A stretch of DNA of 64,000 nt from a bacterium C-53 (lineage in GTDB: Bacteria > Bacillota > Clostridia > Lachnospirales > Lachnospiraceae), in assembly GCA_003612525.1 (NCBI GenBank), contig RAZD01000007.1, positions 124,001 through 188,000 on the forward strand, written 5' to 3'. The first letter of the stretch is position 1; each line of letters begins with the position of its first letter. The translations under genes and the position numbers were made by a program. The notes under the pieces were generated by a model. The model saw only the letters and a list, made by a program, of their open reading frames with translations, was not told the DNA's origin and did no database searches. Positions 17,616 through 26,874 of the stretch are shown here, in pieces.

Positions 17616-17618
17616 ACG

Positions 17619-17660
17619 TAATAAACTCCTTTTAAACTATAGTATAAAAGGAGTTTATTA
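17619..17660 (-). promoter_or_regulatory. 16-bp perfect inverted repeat sequestering the XRE ribosome site
   Basis: Arms 17619-17634 and 17645-17660 are perfect complements (TAATAAACTCCTTTTA) around a 10-nt loop. In the minus-strand mRNA the downstream arm holds AAAGGAG, the ribosome binding site of the XRE gene, 3 nt before its ATG. Folding would block translation initiation. The element could instead be a DNA operator. Confidence 0.65.
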
Positions 17661-17667
17661 AATATTG

Positions 17668-17720
17668 GTTGAAATATACTTCAACTATTAGTTGAAATTA
17701 TAACCATCTTATATTATAAT
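17668..17720 (+). promoter_or_regulatory. Glycan-operon promoter with overlapping operator half-sites
   Basis: The -35 TTGAAA (17692-17697) and -10 TATAAT (17715-17720) are 17 bp apart. GTTGAA-ATATAC-TTCAAC (17668-17685) is a palindrome, and its half-site GTTGAA recurs at 17691-17696, overlapping the -35. A regulator bound here would block RNA polymerase. The divergent XRE protein is the obvious candidate. Confidence 0.7.
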
Positions 17721-17772
17721 ACGGTAGTGTAAAGTCAAAAGATGGTTTTCGGAAACCGGAAAGGAAATTTAT

Positions 17773-20073
17773 ATGAACTTCTACAAAAGAATAGCTCTAT
17801 TTGGAGCCGTAGCAAATCCAAATATTGGAGATGAAGCTATTTTGTGCACAAATATACAACATATAAAAAAAATGTATGGCACCAATTGTAAAATATATAT
17901 TTTCACGAAAGATGCTTCTTATACATCAATTTACAGTAATGATTCCTCCATACAGATATGTCCAATCCACTATCTTCATCAAATCACTTTACGCAAAAAC
18001 TTTAATATTGAAGAAATGAAAAAAAGTGAACAAATTCTATTTCATCATCCTGATTCCGACTTAGAAACCAAAATACTCCATAAAATATTTCAGGAAATTG
18101 ATATTTTACATATTATAGGCGGGGGTTACTTAAATTCACTGTGGCCTGATATATTATATGAAGCTGTCATAGCAGCCAGACTTGCTAAATTTTATGATAA
18201 AAAATACATTCTCACGGGAATCAGTATATTCCCCCTTGAATACGTACACAAAAAACTTGTACAGGAATTATTAAATGGTGCAGAATATATCGATTTTCGA
18301 GATAATTGTATGGAAAAGCTGTCAATCAATTTTCCACCCTCCTGTCAGGTTAGTATAGATGATGCAATCTATATGGAAGACATTTATCCGAACAGTTTTC
18401 GTGTACAATACGCGAATCTGTTATTCCATAACTGGAACGAGTACACTGAAGTAATAATAGACAAAATAAATACAGAAATAATACCATTTATGGAAAAATG
18501 CATCTCCAAAGATGAGATTCATCATTTTAATATTCTGGGATTCAGTAAAGGAGACATTGAATTGTGGAATCACTCTATACCGCTTTTCTCTGAGCAGCTT
18601 TCATCGTCCGTACATTTCATAGACTTAACAGTAAAGACGCCTGTAGAAGCAAAGCACTTAATTACATGTGCATCTTTTAATATCGGAAGCAGATATCATA
18701 TGGCAGTATTTTCTCTGTCAGAAAATATACCTGTTTTCAGTGTGATTGCGAGTGAATATTATCACAATAAGCTGGAGTCGCTTCACCAGTTTTTCAATAG
18801 TAAATCCTATTGTTCCATTGAAACTGTATCAAAAGATCAACTGCACGACTTTGTCTTATCCTGCCCGGAAATAAAACCAAAGCTCAAAGATATACAGCCA
18901 AATATACATTTATTATATGAGAATAAGTGTCATTTGATTGCACAGGCATACGGTGTGAATAAGACGGATGCTGGAATTCTGGAGAGAAAGCTGCTTGACA
19001 GTATCGAAATGCCCAAAATAACGGTTATCATACCAATTTACAATCAGGACGCATATATAAGGGAATGTCTTGACAGCGTCATTTCTCAGACTTTGAAGGA
19101 AATCGAAATTATCTGTATTGATGACGGTTCTACCGATTATACTTTAAGCGTTTTAAACGAATATGCATGGAAAGATCACAGAATTAAAATCATATCACAC
19201 CCTAATCATGGCGTCGCCTACTCAAGAAATACAGGAATTGAACACGCAGAAGGTGAATTTCTGTTTTTCCTGGATCCGGATGACTGGCTCCCGGATAACA
19301 ACGTTTTTAAAGATATGTACGACACTGCAAAAGAGAATCATGTACTGATCTGTGGGGGTTCGTTTAAAGAATACACGCCTTTCAGCTGTGTTGAATCATG
19401 GTCCGGCAATTTAAGTAAATATACCTTTGAAAAAGAAGGAATCCTGTCTTACAGAGATTATCAATTTGATTATGGCTGGGTTCGATTTATTTATAACCGG
19501 GAATTCATCCTATACAATAACCTGCGAATACCCTCATACAAATTTTTCGAAGACCCCGTATTTTTTGTCAGAGCTATGCATAAAGCTGAATATTTCTATG
19601 CTATGAAACGGTTTACATATTGTTATCGAACCGGCCATAAATCAAATGAACTTTCATATAACAAAATTGTAGATCTATTAAATGCAATTACGGAAAATAT
19701 CACATTTGCGATTGAAAATGATTATAACGAATTATTATGTCTTGAACTTTCAAGATTAAAAGAAGATTATGCCCCAAAAATCATAAACTACTTAACAGTT
19801 GAAGAAAACAATGAGCTCAGAGATGCATTTCATAATTTAAATCAGATCATTTTCCAAAGCAATAATAAAATCGAATATCAGATGTTTGAAAAAATTATCT
19901 ACAACGATAAATTTACAATAGACAATAATTTACAATTATATAATAGTGAATTAAAAAGAATCTATACATCTTCCACATGGAAACTTGGAAATTTTTTGCT
20001 CCGTGTTCCTAAAAAAATTAAATTATATTACCAGGAGAAAAAAAGATGTCACATGCAGCAGTCTCAATTATAA
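17773..20073 (+). CDS. Polysaccharide pyruvyltransferase-glycosyltransferase family 2 fusion
   Basis: A 766-aa two-domain protein. Residues 1-390 fit the polysaccharide pyruvyltransferase family (LFGAVANPNIGDEAILC, DILHIIGGGYLNSLWPDI, and SFNIGSRYHMAVFSLSENIP). From about 415 a GT-A glycosyltransferase begins (ITVIIPIYNQDAYIRECLDS, IDDGSTDYT, and the metal-binding FLDPDDWLP). It probably adds a sugar and a pyruvyl ketal to a surface glycan on the cytoplasmic side. Pyruvylated wall glycans can anchor SLH-domain proteins. It heads a three-gene operon, and its last 28 bp overlap the next glycosyltransferase. Confidence 0.85.
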   Translation: MNFYKRIALFGAVANPNIGDEAILCTNIQHIKKMYGTNCKIYIFTKDASYTSIYSNDSSIQICPIHYLHQITLRKNFNIEEMKKSEQILFHHPDSDLETKILHKIFQEIDILHIIGGGYLNSLWPDILYEAVIAARLAKFYDKKYILTGISIFPLEYVHKKLVQELLNGAEYIDFRDNCMEKLSINFPPSCQVSIDDAIYMEDIYPNSFRVQYANLLFHNWNEYTEVIIDKINTEIIPFMEKCISKDEIHHFNILGFSKGDIELWNHSIPLFSEQLSSSVHFIDLTVKTPVEAKHLITCASFNIGSRYHMAVFSLSENIPVFSVIASEYYHNKLESLHQFFNSKSYCSIETVSKDQLHDFVLSCPEIKPKLKDIQPNIHLLYENKCHLIAQAYGVNKTDAGILERKLLDSIEMPKITVIIPIYNQDAYIRECLDSVISQTLKEIEIICIDDGSTDYTLSVLNEYAWKDHRIKIISHPNHGVAYSRNTGIEHAEGEFLFFLDPDDWLPDNNVFKDMYDTAKENHVLICGGSFKEYTPFSCVESWSGNLSKYTFEKEGILSYRDYQFDYGWVRFIYNREFILYNNLRIPSYKFFEDPVFFVRAMHKAEYFYAMKRFTYCYRTGHKSNELSYNKIVDLLNAITENITFAIENDYNELLCLELSRLKEDYAPKIINYLTVEENNELRDAFHNLNQIIFQSNNKIEYQMFEKIIYNDKFTIDNNLQLYNSELKRIYTSSTWKLGNFLLRVPKKIKLYYQEKKRCHMQQSQL

Positions 20074-21155
20074 TGCCAATTTACAATGCCGCTGATTTTT
20101 TAAAGGAAAGCCTCGGCAGCGCCCTTCAGCAGACTTTAAAAGAAATCGAAATCATTTGCGTAAATGACGGTTCAAAAGATCAATCGTTAGAAATAATAAA
20201 GCAATATGCCGCATACGATGGAAGAATTAAAATCATAGATAAGGAAAACAGCGGATACGGGCACTCTATGAATATTGGTTTACAGATAGCGACAGGAGAA
20301 TATATCGGAATACTGGAACCGGATGATTTTGCAGATGCAAATATGTATGAGTTTTTATTTCAAACAGCGCAAAAACAAAATGCAGATGTAGTAAAATCCA
20401 ATTACTACGAGTATCGGCAGAAAAAGAAGGAAGATACATTTTTTGAAGTACTAAAAGGTCAGGAATATAACGTTGTCACATCGGCAGAAACGGATGAATA
20501 TCTTGTATTTATGAGACCATGTATATGGAGTGCAATTTACCGGAGAGATTTTCTGGTTCAAAATCATATACAATTTAATGAAACACCGGGAGCATCCTAT
20601 CAGGATACTGCTTTTTCATTTAAAGTATGGATGTGTGCACAGAGAGTTGTATTTGTAAAGGAAGGATTTCTTCACTACAGAATTGACAATGAGAATTCTT
20701 CCGTAAATTCTTCTGACAAAATATTTAGCATATGTGACGAATTTAACAGTATTCAATCTTTTCTGAACAGCAATAAGTTAAAAAAAGATAAATTTTCTAA
20801 AATCCTTCAGGTTTTAAAGTTTGATTCCTATATGTGGAATTTGGAAAGAATCTCAGATGATTATAAAAATTATTTTACGGATCAAATTGCTCTTGAATTT
20901 TTAAAGGCGGAAAATGAAAAAATATTATGCAGAGACTATTTTGATGAAATAAGATGGGAACAGATACAGAATATTCTGGCATCATACAAAGAAAGAAGAG
21001 GCGGGGCAGCTGAAAATTATAACTACACTTTACTAAAGCAGAGGGTATATGATCTGGAAAACAGCCATTCATATAAAGTAGGACACGCACTGATGATTCT
21101 GCCGGCAGCAATCAAGCGTACTGTTATTACTTTCCGAAACGGAAGAAATCAATGA
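20046..21155 (+). CDS. Glycosyltransferase family 2
   Basis: A 369-aa GT2 enzyme with N-terminal VSIIMPIYNAADFLKESLGS, the nucleotide-binding NDGSKDQSLEI and the DxD-type EPDDFADANM. The C-terminal part has no clear membrane helix, so the protein is probably cytoplasmic or peripheral. It is translationally coupled to the preceding fusion gene. The C-terminal ends of both glycosyltransferases share a short motif (S-x-x-Y/W-K-x-G...LP), which suggests a common ancestor for the tails. The donor and acceptor sugars cannot be read from sequence. Confidence 0.9.
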   Translation: MSHAAVSIIMPIYNAADFLKESLGSALQQTLKEIEIICVNDGSKDQSLEIIKQYAAYDGRIKIIDKENSGYGHSMNIGLQIATGEYIGILEPDDFADANMYEFLFQTAQKQNADVVKSNYYEYRQKKKEDTFFEVLKGQEYNVVTSAETDEYLVFMRPCIWSAIYRRDFLVQNHIQFNETPGASYQDTAFSFKVWMCAQRVVFVKEGFLHYRIDNENSSVNSSDKIFSICDEFNSIQSFLNSNKLKKDKFSKILQVLKFDSYMWNLERISDDYKNYFTDQIALEFLKAENEKILCRDYFDEIRWEQIQNILASYKERRGGAAENYNYTLLKQRVYDLENSHSYKVGHALMILPAAIKRTVITFRNGRNQ

Positions 21156-21247
21156 TTTTTACATAAACCCTTTATTTTTCTATTCTAATATGGTATTCTT
21201 GTAAAAGAATTTATAAGATTTGATATTATGAAAAGGAATTGAAATAT

Positions 21248-22315
21248 ATGGAAAAACAACGTATCCACTATTTTGATCTGGCAAAGGGAATTGGTATTAT
21301 TCTTGTTGTTCTGGGACATTTGGAATTTATCAGTATGCCGCTTCGCTATTTTATTGTTTCTTTTCATATGCCAATGTTCTTTATGATATCCGGAATGCTG
21401 ATTCAGATTACAAATGAAGAAAAAAGAGATATGAAAACCATCTTAAAGAGAAAATTTAACCGTATGATGGTTCCATACATCTCTTTCAGCATTCTTTATT
21501 TTTTTATAGAAATTATTTATTTCAAGCTGACAGGACTCAGCAGCTGGGAAACGATTTTTGATAATGTCTTTCAATCGCTGTGTCTGCACGGCGTTTCTGT
21601 CCTATGGTTTCTGCCCGCAATTTTCTTTGGTGAAATCATGTTTCTTTTTATCCGAAAACATTTTTCACACTCGCTTACAATTCTGATTGTGCTGGTTCTG
21701 AATATTATAATGTACTTTGCCAATAACAGGGAAAAAATTCTCTATGCATTATATTCGGTACCTTCTTACCATATTTATTTACACTATATTATTGTAACTT
21801 TTCTTCGTTGTTTCTTTTCGATGGCATTTATTTGCATCGGATATTATATTTATTTCTTTTTAAAAGACAGGAAGATTCTTCCTGTCCCTGAACTACTGAC
21901 GGGTATACTCTTTATGGGTATTACTGTCTATGTAAGTCAGGTCAATGGAGCCGTTGACCTGCATTTTCTTGTATTCAGCAATATCTTCCTTTATCTGACC
22001 TCTTCTATACTGGGTTCTATGGGTGTCATACTGATCTGCCGGTCACTTGAACATTTCAGCAAAACAATACCCTATCGTATCATTGAATACTATGGCGTGA
22101 ACTCATTAATTGTTATGGCAACACACATTAATTCTTATATACTTTATTTTTGTATTGTAATATCCATGCATTTTAATAAGTATGTAACTCATGCAAAAAA
22201 TTATGTATTCTGTACCAGTATTATGATTCTTGTATTTATATCTGAATTTTTTGTAATTGAAATCATAAACCGGTTTTTTCCATTTATTCTGGGAAAACCA
22301 ATACGTAAAAATTAA
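21248..22315 (+). CDS. Membrane acyltransferase (acyltransferase 3 family)
   Basis: About 355 aa with roughly ten hydrophobic helices. It starts MEKQRIHYFDLAKGIGIILV VLGHLEF, which carries the family's N-terminal Asp and Gly-His; SFHMPMFFMISGM follows. The family O-acetylates or succinylates surface polysaccharides using cytoplasmic acyl donors. The ATG at 21248 is preferred over a TTG three codons upstream because AAAGGAA lies at better spacing. It closes the glycan operon about 90 bp after the second glycosyltransferase. The substrate is probably the glycan made by the two upstream enzymes. Confidence 0.88.
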   Translation: MEKQRIHYFDLAKGIGIILVVLGHLEFISMPLRYFIVSFHMPMFFMISGMLIQITNEEKRDMKTILKRKFNRMMVPYISFSILYFFIEIIYFKLTGLSSWETIFDNVFQSLCLHGVSVLWFLPAIFFGEIMFLFIRKHFSHSLTILIVLVLNIIMYFANNREKILYALYSVPSYHIYLHYIIVTFLRCFFSMAFICIGYYIYFFLKDRKILPVPELLTGILFMGITVYVSQVNGAVDLHFLVFSNIFLYLTSSILGSMGVILICRSLEHFSKTIPYRIIEYYGVNSLIVMATHINSYILYFCIVISMHFNKYVTHAKNYVFCTSIMILVFISEFFVIEIINRFFPFILGKPIRKN

Positions 22316-22317
22316 AA

Positions 22318-22352
22318 GAAAACAGCGTGGATATACAAATGCCGCGCTGTTT
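22318..22352. terminator. Bidirectional terminator between acyltransferase and trxA
   Basis: GAAAACAGCG...CGCGCTGTTTCC forms a stem with A-rich and T-rich flanks, placed between two convergent genes. Confidence 0.75.
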
Positions 22353-22359
22353 CCCATTC

Positions 22360-22674
22360 TTAATATTTCTTAAGTTTTTCTTCCAATTCTGCTTTTGAGC
22401 AGGCGCCTACCCAAACTTCCGCAGGTTTTCCATCCTTAAAAATGATTAAAGTCGGAATCGACATTACACGATATCTTTGAGCAATATCCATGTTCTCATC
22501 TATATTGCATTTTCCGAACGTGATCTGATCCCCATACTCCTCTGAAATCTGCTCTACAATCGGCGCCATCATTTTACACGGACCGCACCAATCCGCATAA
22601 AAGTCTACAAGAACTGGTTTCTCTGATTTCAAAACTTCATTTTCAAATGTGTTCTCATCTATCTTTTTTACCAT
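22360..22674 (-). CDS. trxA: Thioredoxin
   Basis: A 104-aa protein with the WCGPCKMMAP active site (about 31-40) and the cis-Pro region VMSIPTLIIFKDG. It is a cytoplasmic disulfide reductase that recycles ribonucleotide reductase, methionine sulfoxide reductases and peroxidases. Length and motifs are standard. It is monocistronic between a convergent terminator and trmB. A GAAAGAAGG site lies upstream of the ATG. Confidence 0.97.
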   Translation of the reverse strand: MVKKIDENTFENEVLKSEKPVLVDFYADWCGPCKMMAPIVEQISEEYGDQITFGKCNIDENMDIAQRYRVMSIPTLIIFKDGKPAEVWVGACSKAELEEKLKKY

Positions 22675-22770
22675 ATTGTACCTTCTTTCTCCGAATTTTT
22701 TCGGTGTTATCTTTTGTCAAAGTCTATTATAACCTATATTGTCAGAGATAAACAGTCAAGATTTTCTAAG

Positions 22771-23418
22771 TTATCGGTAAATAATGTATTTGTAAATCGG
22801 ATTTCCTTTTGCTGAAAATTTCTCTTCATATTCTGTCATAACATTTCCTGTCATCATTACCTCATCTTGATGCAAATTCGTTGTTTTCTTCCTGATTTTC
22901 CATCCAGACGGTTCTAACTCATCAAGTGCAAAATAAAAAAGATCTTTGTTGTCTGTTTTAAACTCTATTTCACCATCCAAAGACAAAATCTTATTATATC
23001 TTTCCAAAAATTCCCTTGATTGCAGTCTTCTTTTCGCATGCCTGTCCTTTGGCCACGGATCAGAAAAATTCAAATAAATCTTTTCAATTTCATCCTTCTC
23101 AAAAACATCTTCAATATTTTTCGCATCCATACAGAGAAAATAAAGATTTTTTATTTCTTTCTCCGCCATTCTCTGCATTTTCTGCACACCGCGGAGCAAA
23201 ACACTCGTATACATCTCTATTCCAATATAGTTAATATCAGGATGAAGTTCGGCCATTTTTATGATAAACTGCCCCTTCCCCATTCCAATTTCAATATGAA
23301 TTGGATTTTGATTACCAAATAATAAATGCCAGTTTCCTTTTCGTATCTCAGGATCTTTGACAACAAATGAACTATTTTCTATAATTTCATCTGCTCCAGG
23401 AATATTTCTCAGTCTCAT
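22771..23418 (-). CDS. trmB: tRNA (guanine-N7)-methyltransferase
   Basis: A 215-aa enzyme forming m7G46 in tRNA. The SAM-binding loop EIGMGKGQFIIKMAELHP lies near residues 42-59, and the family signature FSDPWPKDRHAKRRL at about 117-131 binds the target guanine. The C-terminal ENPIYKY-like region (GNPIYKYIIYR) closes the protein. It is monocistronic, with the start ATG at 23418 behind AAGGAGAAATT. Confidence 0.95.
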   Translation of the reverse strand: MRLRNIPGADEIIENSSFVVKDPEIRKGNWHLLFGNQNPIHIEIGMGKGQFIIKMAELHPDINYIGIEMYTSVLLRGVQKMQRMAEKEIKNLYFLCMDAKNIEDVFEKDEIEKIYLNFSDPWPKDRHAKRRLQSREFLERYNKILSLDGEIEFKTDNKDLFYFALDELEPSGWKIRKKTTNLHQDEVMMTGNVMTEYEEKFSAKGNPIYKYIIYR

Positions 23419-23550
23419 TTAAGAATTTCTCCTTGAAATTTTGTTAAATTTTTATGTATTTCTTTTCTAATATACGAAAACAGTGTATTATATTATGGGG
23501 GTTGATGCAACATAATTTTTTACTTTACACAGGAAAGGCAAAGGTTCTTT

Positions 23551-25005
23551 ATGTCCCGAAAAACATTACATAAATTATGCATATTTTTATTATCTGGTAT
23601 CATGGCATTCTGCAACGATTCATCTGTTCTTGCTGAAGAAATCAGCACAAATGAAGTTTCTGAGAACCAGATATCTGAAATAGAGTCCAATCAATTGATT
23701 AACTGGCCATTCGGACCTGACATTACTGCTGAGAGCGCGGTACTAATTGATGCTGATACAGGGGTTATATTGTACAACAAAAACATGGATACAAGACAGT
23801 TCCCCGCAAGTACTACTAAAATCATGACCTGTCTTCTGGCAATTGAAAATTGTTCGCTTGATGAAATGGTAACTTTTTCAAAAGAAGCCGTATTTGGCAT
23901 TGAAAGAGGCTCCTCAAACGCCGGAATGGATGTTGGCCAGTCTATTACAATGGAAGAAGCTCTCTATTGTATTATGCTTAATTCTGCCAATGAGGTGGCT
24001 TCTGCAGTTGCAGAGCATGTAGGCGGCTCTGTCGAAAAATTTGCGGATATGATGAATCAGCGTGCGAAAGAACTTGGATGTACCGATACACATTTTACAA
24101 ATGCAAATGGACTTCATAATGATGAGCACTATACCACAGCTCATGATCTTGCCTTAATGACAGCGGCATATTTTAATAATGAAACTTTAGCTAAGATTGC
24201 CGGAACAGTTTCCTATGATATCTACGCCACTTCCACGCAGCCCGATGAATTTACAATGTACAATCATCATAAAATGCTTCCAGGAAGAGAAAAATCATAT
24301 GAATATACATTAGGCGGAAAAACGGGATATACAAATGCGGCACGTAATACCTTGACCACCTGTGCACAAAAAAACGGCATGAAGTTGATCTGTGTGGTTA
24401 TGAGAGACGACGCGCCAGGACATTATAATGATACCAAAAATTTATTCGAATATGGATTTAATAATTTCCAGAAAATCAATATAGCGGATTATGAAACAAA
24501 ATATACCATCGACAATGCAAATTTTTTCAAAACAGATATCGACATCTTTGGAGATTCCAAAACAATTTGGTCGATTAATTCCGAAGGATATATTATTCTT
24601 CCAAATACGGCAAAGTTTTCAGAAACAGAGTCTCATATTTCCTATAATAATTCTACTGATTCTGTTTTAGCCGATCTTACTTATACATATAATGGGATTT
24701 ATGTCGGCAGAACCACAATTGATGTAGCAAACCCTTCTCCTTCTGTCTTTGAATTTGGTGAGGGTGTCCCAGAAATGGATCCTTCGGAAATGGAAACTCA
24801 CAATTCTTCTGTAACGAAGGATAACGTTATTTTCGTAAGAATTAAAATTGTTGCCTTTATAATACTTGGAATTTTAGGATTGCTCGTTGTTATCTTTCTT
24901 TTACAGGCCTTTTTTAAAAATTATCATTTTTCCAAACGGAGACGGCGTAAAATAGCACGCAGGAGAAGAAGATACATTTCCGAATTTGATGATTATGACT
25001 TTTAA
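23551..25005 (+). CDS. D-alanyl-D-alanine carboxypeptidase (DacF-type low-molecular-weight PBP)
   Basis: A 484-aa S11 peptidase that trims the terminal D-Ala of peptidoglycan stem peptides. A signal peptide (LCIFLLSGIMAFCNDSSVLAE) starts the protein. The catalytic SxxK is in FPASTTKIM (about 89-97), SxN in LNSANEVAS, and KTG in GGKTGYT. Instead of the usual amphipathic C-terminal anchor it ends with a true transmembrane helix (VAFIILGILGLLVVIFLLQ) and a very basic tail. DacF-type enzymes often act in sporulation or at division. It is the only plus-strand gene between trmB and the exonuclease. Confidence 0.93.
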   Translation: MSRKTLHKLCIFLLSGIMAFCNDSSVLAEEISTNEVSENQISEIESNQLINWPFGPDITAESAVLIDADTGVILYNKNMDTRQFPASTTKIMTCLLAIENCSLDEMVTFSKEAVFGIERGSSNAGMDVGQSITMEEALYCIMLNSANEVASAVAEHVGGSVEKFADMMNQRAKELGCTDTHFTNANGLHNDEHYTTAHDLALMTAAYFNNETLAKIAGTVSYDIYATSTQPDEFTMYNHHKMLPGREKSYEYTLGGKTGYTNAARNTLTTCAQKNGMKLICVVMRDDAPGHYNDTKNLFEYGFNNFQKINIADYETKYTIDNANFFKTDIDIFGDSKTIWSINSEGYIILPNTAKFSETESHISYNNSTDSVLADLTYTYNGIYVGRTTIDVANPSPSVFEFGEGVPEMDPSEMETHNSSVTKDNVIFVRIKIVAFIILGILGLLVVIFLLQAFFKNYHFSKRRRRKIARRRRRYISEFDDYDF

Positions 25006-25050
25006 AAAAAACTGCCACGTTGCATTTATATATGTAATGTGACAGTTTTT
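25006..25050. terminator. Bidirectional terminator between the carboxypeptidase and exonuclease genes
   Basis: AAAAACTGCCACGTTGCAT pairs imperfectly with ATGTAATGTGACAGTTTTT, giving a long A/T-flanked hairpin shared by the two convergent genes. Confidence 0.8.
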
Positions 25051-26012
25051 TATATTTTTCTCTTCTCTCTTCTCCTGTTTCGACGCTGAATTTTAAGGTG
25101 TTCTTTTTTATCTATGACTTTCTGCGCCTCTTCCTCTGAAATTAATTTCAAAGTTTTTATTACATAAATGTTTCCTGAATCCGTATGCTTCATACGAATC
25201 TTTCCTTTGATAAATCCATGCTCATTACATTGAGCCAGACAATAATAGTGTCTTGTATTTGCTGAAAACCATCGAACTTTCTTTTTCGCATTTTTCCCAC
25301 ATATATAACAGCGACTGCTTGCTACCTCCTTATCTGCGATCGCTACATTTTTATCCTCAAACTCCCTTGAAATATATTTTGAATAATTATCAAATACAAC
25401 AAGAATCTCATCCTTTTTATTTTCTGGCACATGAAAAACATCAAATGATACATGGCTCTCCACATCAGGATTATTGATCCTACCAAAAATAAGCGCCGTA
25501 TAATATGCATCGCTTAAAGCTCTGTGAAATTCTTCTTCTTTACATATATTGAAATAATCTACTGCATACTCCAAAGTTCTTCTTGTCTTCCCATCTTCAT
25601 ATGCAATACTAAACAGTTTCTGAATATCAAGATACTTTAAAGGGCCATTTGACAAAGGCGCTATATCATAATATTTCATATTCCTCTGCAATTCCATTAA
25701 ATCAAGTGAACCCCATGTACAAAAAATATAATCGTCTCCACACCAATCCATAAATTCTTTAATTACAGAGGTAAATAACCTGCCTCCTTCTAATTCATCC
25801 ATATCCAGGTGAACAATTTTCTGTGTCATATAATGCATCTGGTGGTAAACCTGGGGTTTGATTAATTGACCATATTTATCAATAATATTTTTATTTTTGT
25901 CAAGTTTTACAGCACCTATTTCAACAATTTCAAATGGAAGAACACTATTTACTTTTTGTTTTCTTTCCGAGCTCTGGTTCCATTCCAGATCTAATACAAT
26001 GAAATTACACAT
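25050..26012 (-). CDS. DEDDh 3'-5' exonuclease family protein with C-terminal cysteine motif
   Basis: A 320-aa exonuclease of the RNase T/DnaQ superfamily. The first acidic pair is in IVLDLEWNQSS (about 5-15), the second motif lies in YIFCTWGSLDLMELQRN, and the His-Asp of motif III is in FHRALSDAYYTALI. This matches KapD/ERI1-type exonucleases. The C-terminal third adds two CxxC-like pairs (SSRCYICGKNAKKK and YYCLAQCNEHG) that could bind zinc, and a very basic end (IQRRNRRREKRKI) that could bind nucleic acid. The substrate is unknown. Confidence 0.85.
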   Translation of the reverse strand: MCNFIVLDLEWNQSSERKQKVNSVLPFEIVEIGAVKLDKNKNIIDKYGQLIKPQVYHQMHYMTQKIVHLDMDELEGGRLFTSVIKEFMDWCGDDYIFCTWGSLDLMELQRNMKYYDIAPLSNGPLKYLDIQKLFSIAYEDGKTRRTLEYAVDYFNICKEEEFHRALSDAYYTALIFGRINNPDVESHVSFDVFHVPENKKDEILVVFDNYSKYISREFEDKNVAIADKEVASSRCYICGKNAKKKVRWFSANTRHYYCLAQCNEHGFIKGKIRMKHTDSGNIYVIKTLKLISEEEAQKVIDKKEHLKIQRRNRRREKRKI

Positions 26013-26032
26013 GCATTTATTATACTATCCAA

Positions 26033-26383
26033 TTAGTTATTTTTCAATAAAGCCCATACAATTTCCTCATCAAGATATTCCTTATAATCCGACATATAAT
26101 TTAAAAAAGAAATTCTGCATTCTTCTGGACATATTTTATAAATTTGATAAATTAACTTTATTTTTACAGAAATTGAACAATAAGACAATTCATAACAGAA
26201 TTTATGCGCTACAGATTCTGAAACAGAATTTTTAGAATATTTTTGAACTAGAATTACAATATCTTTCAGCAAATTATATTTATAATAAAAATCTAGAATC
26301 TTTGTTTTCTCTTCTGCCTCGTATTTTTCTGGCAAAAGTAACAATAAATTAACGATCTCTTCCAATACTTTTTCCTCTCTCAT
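26033..26383 (-). CDS. Hypothetical helical protein, 116 aa
   Basis: I do not recognise this family. It starts MREEKVLEEIVNLLLLLPEK behind GAAAGGAG, with a longer in-frame extension upstream that lacks a ribosome site. It is predicted to be all-helical, with leucine-rich segments, a pair of cysteines (KICPEECRISF) and the C-terminus ALLKNN. It sits 20 bp upstream of the exonuclease gene on the same strand and may be co-transcribed with it. Its composition fits a coding gene with the local base use. Confidence 0.5.
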   Translation of the reverse strand: MREEKVLEEIVNLLLLLPEKYEAEEKTKILDFYYKYNLLKDIVILVQKYSKNSVSESVAHKFCYELSYCSISVKIKLIYQIYKICPEECRISFLNYMSDYKEYLDEEIVWALLKNN

Positions 26384-26665
26384 TCCATTCTCCTTTCTCA
26401 ATATTTTATATCCAGTCAATTTTACTATACTTCCCGACAAATTTATACAATTTTCGACAATTAAATTCTGAATTTAATATTTTTGTTATTTATCATAAAT
26501 TATGTAATATTTTTTATACACAGAATGTCTATTTTATCAAATTCTGTTATTCAAAACTTTAGATATAACTAATTTTTCTCATAAAATCAGCATAGAAAAA
26601 GACCATCGATATTCCGACAGTCTCACAATTCTTTTCTATTTGTTATTTTCAAACAATATTGTTCG

Positions 26666-26794
26666 TTATCCAAGCCATCCATTATAAAAAGCTATGACTC
26701 CTAAAATTGCTCCCATAATCGTTGCAATGATTACAACTACTGCTCCTGTTTTATTCTCTTTAAAATATTCAAACAAAATTTTTAAATCACTCAT
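26666..26794 (-). CDS. Small membrane protein, 42 aa
   Basis: A short ORF encoding an amphipathic, charged N-terminus (MSDLKILFEYFKENKTG) and one hydrophobic helix (AVVVIIATIMGAILGVIAFY) ending NGWLG. GAAAGGAAAA lies at suitable spacing upstream. It follows the ankyrin-repeat gene by 80 bp on the same strand. The shape is that of a small single-pass membrane protein. Regulator, toxin-like or subunit roles cannot be separated. Confidence 0.6.
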   Translation of the reverse strand: MSDLKILFEYFKENKTGAVVVIIATIMGAILGVIAFYNGWLG

Positions 26795-26874
26795 CCATAT
26801 TTTCCTTTCAAGCCCTATTTGCCGTTTCTATTTCACTTCAATCGTGTCAGAAAGAAGTTATCAAAATTATACAT

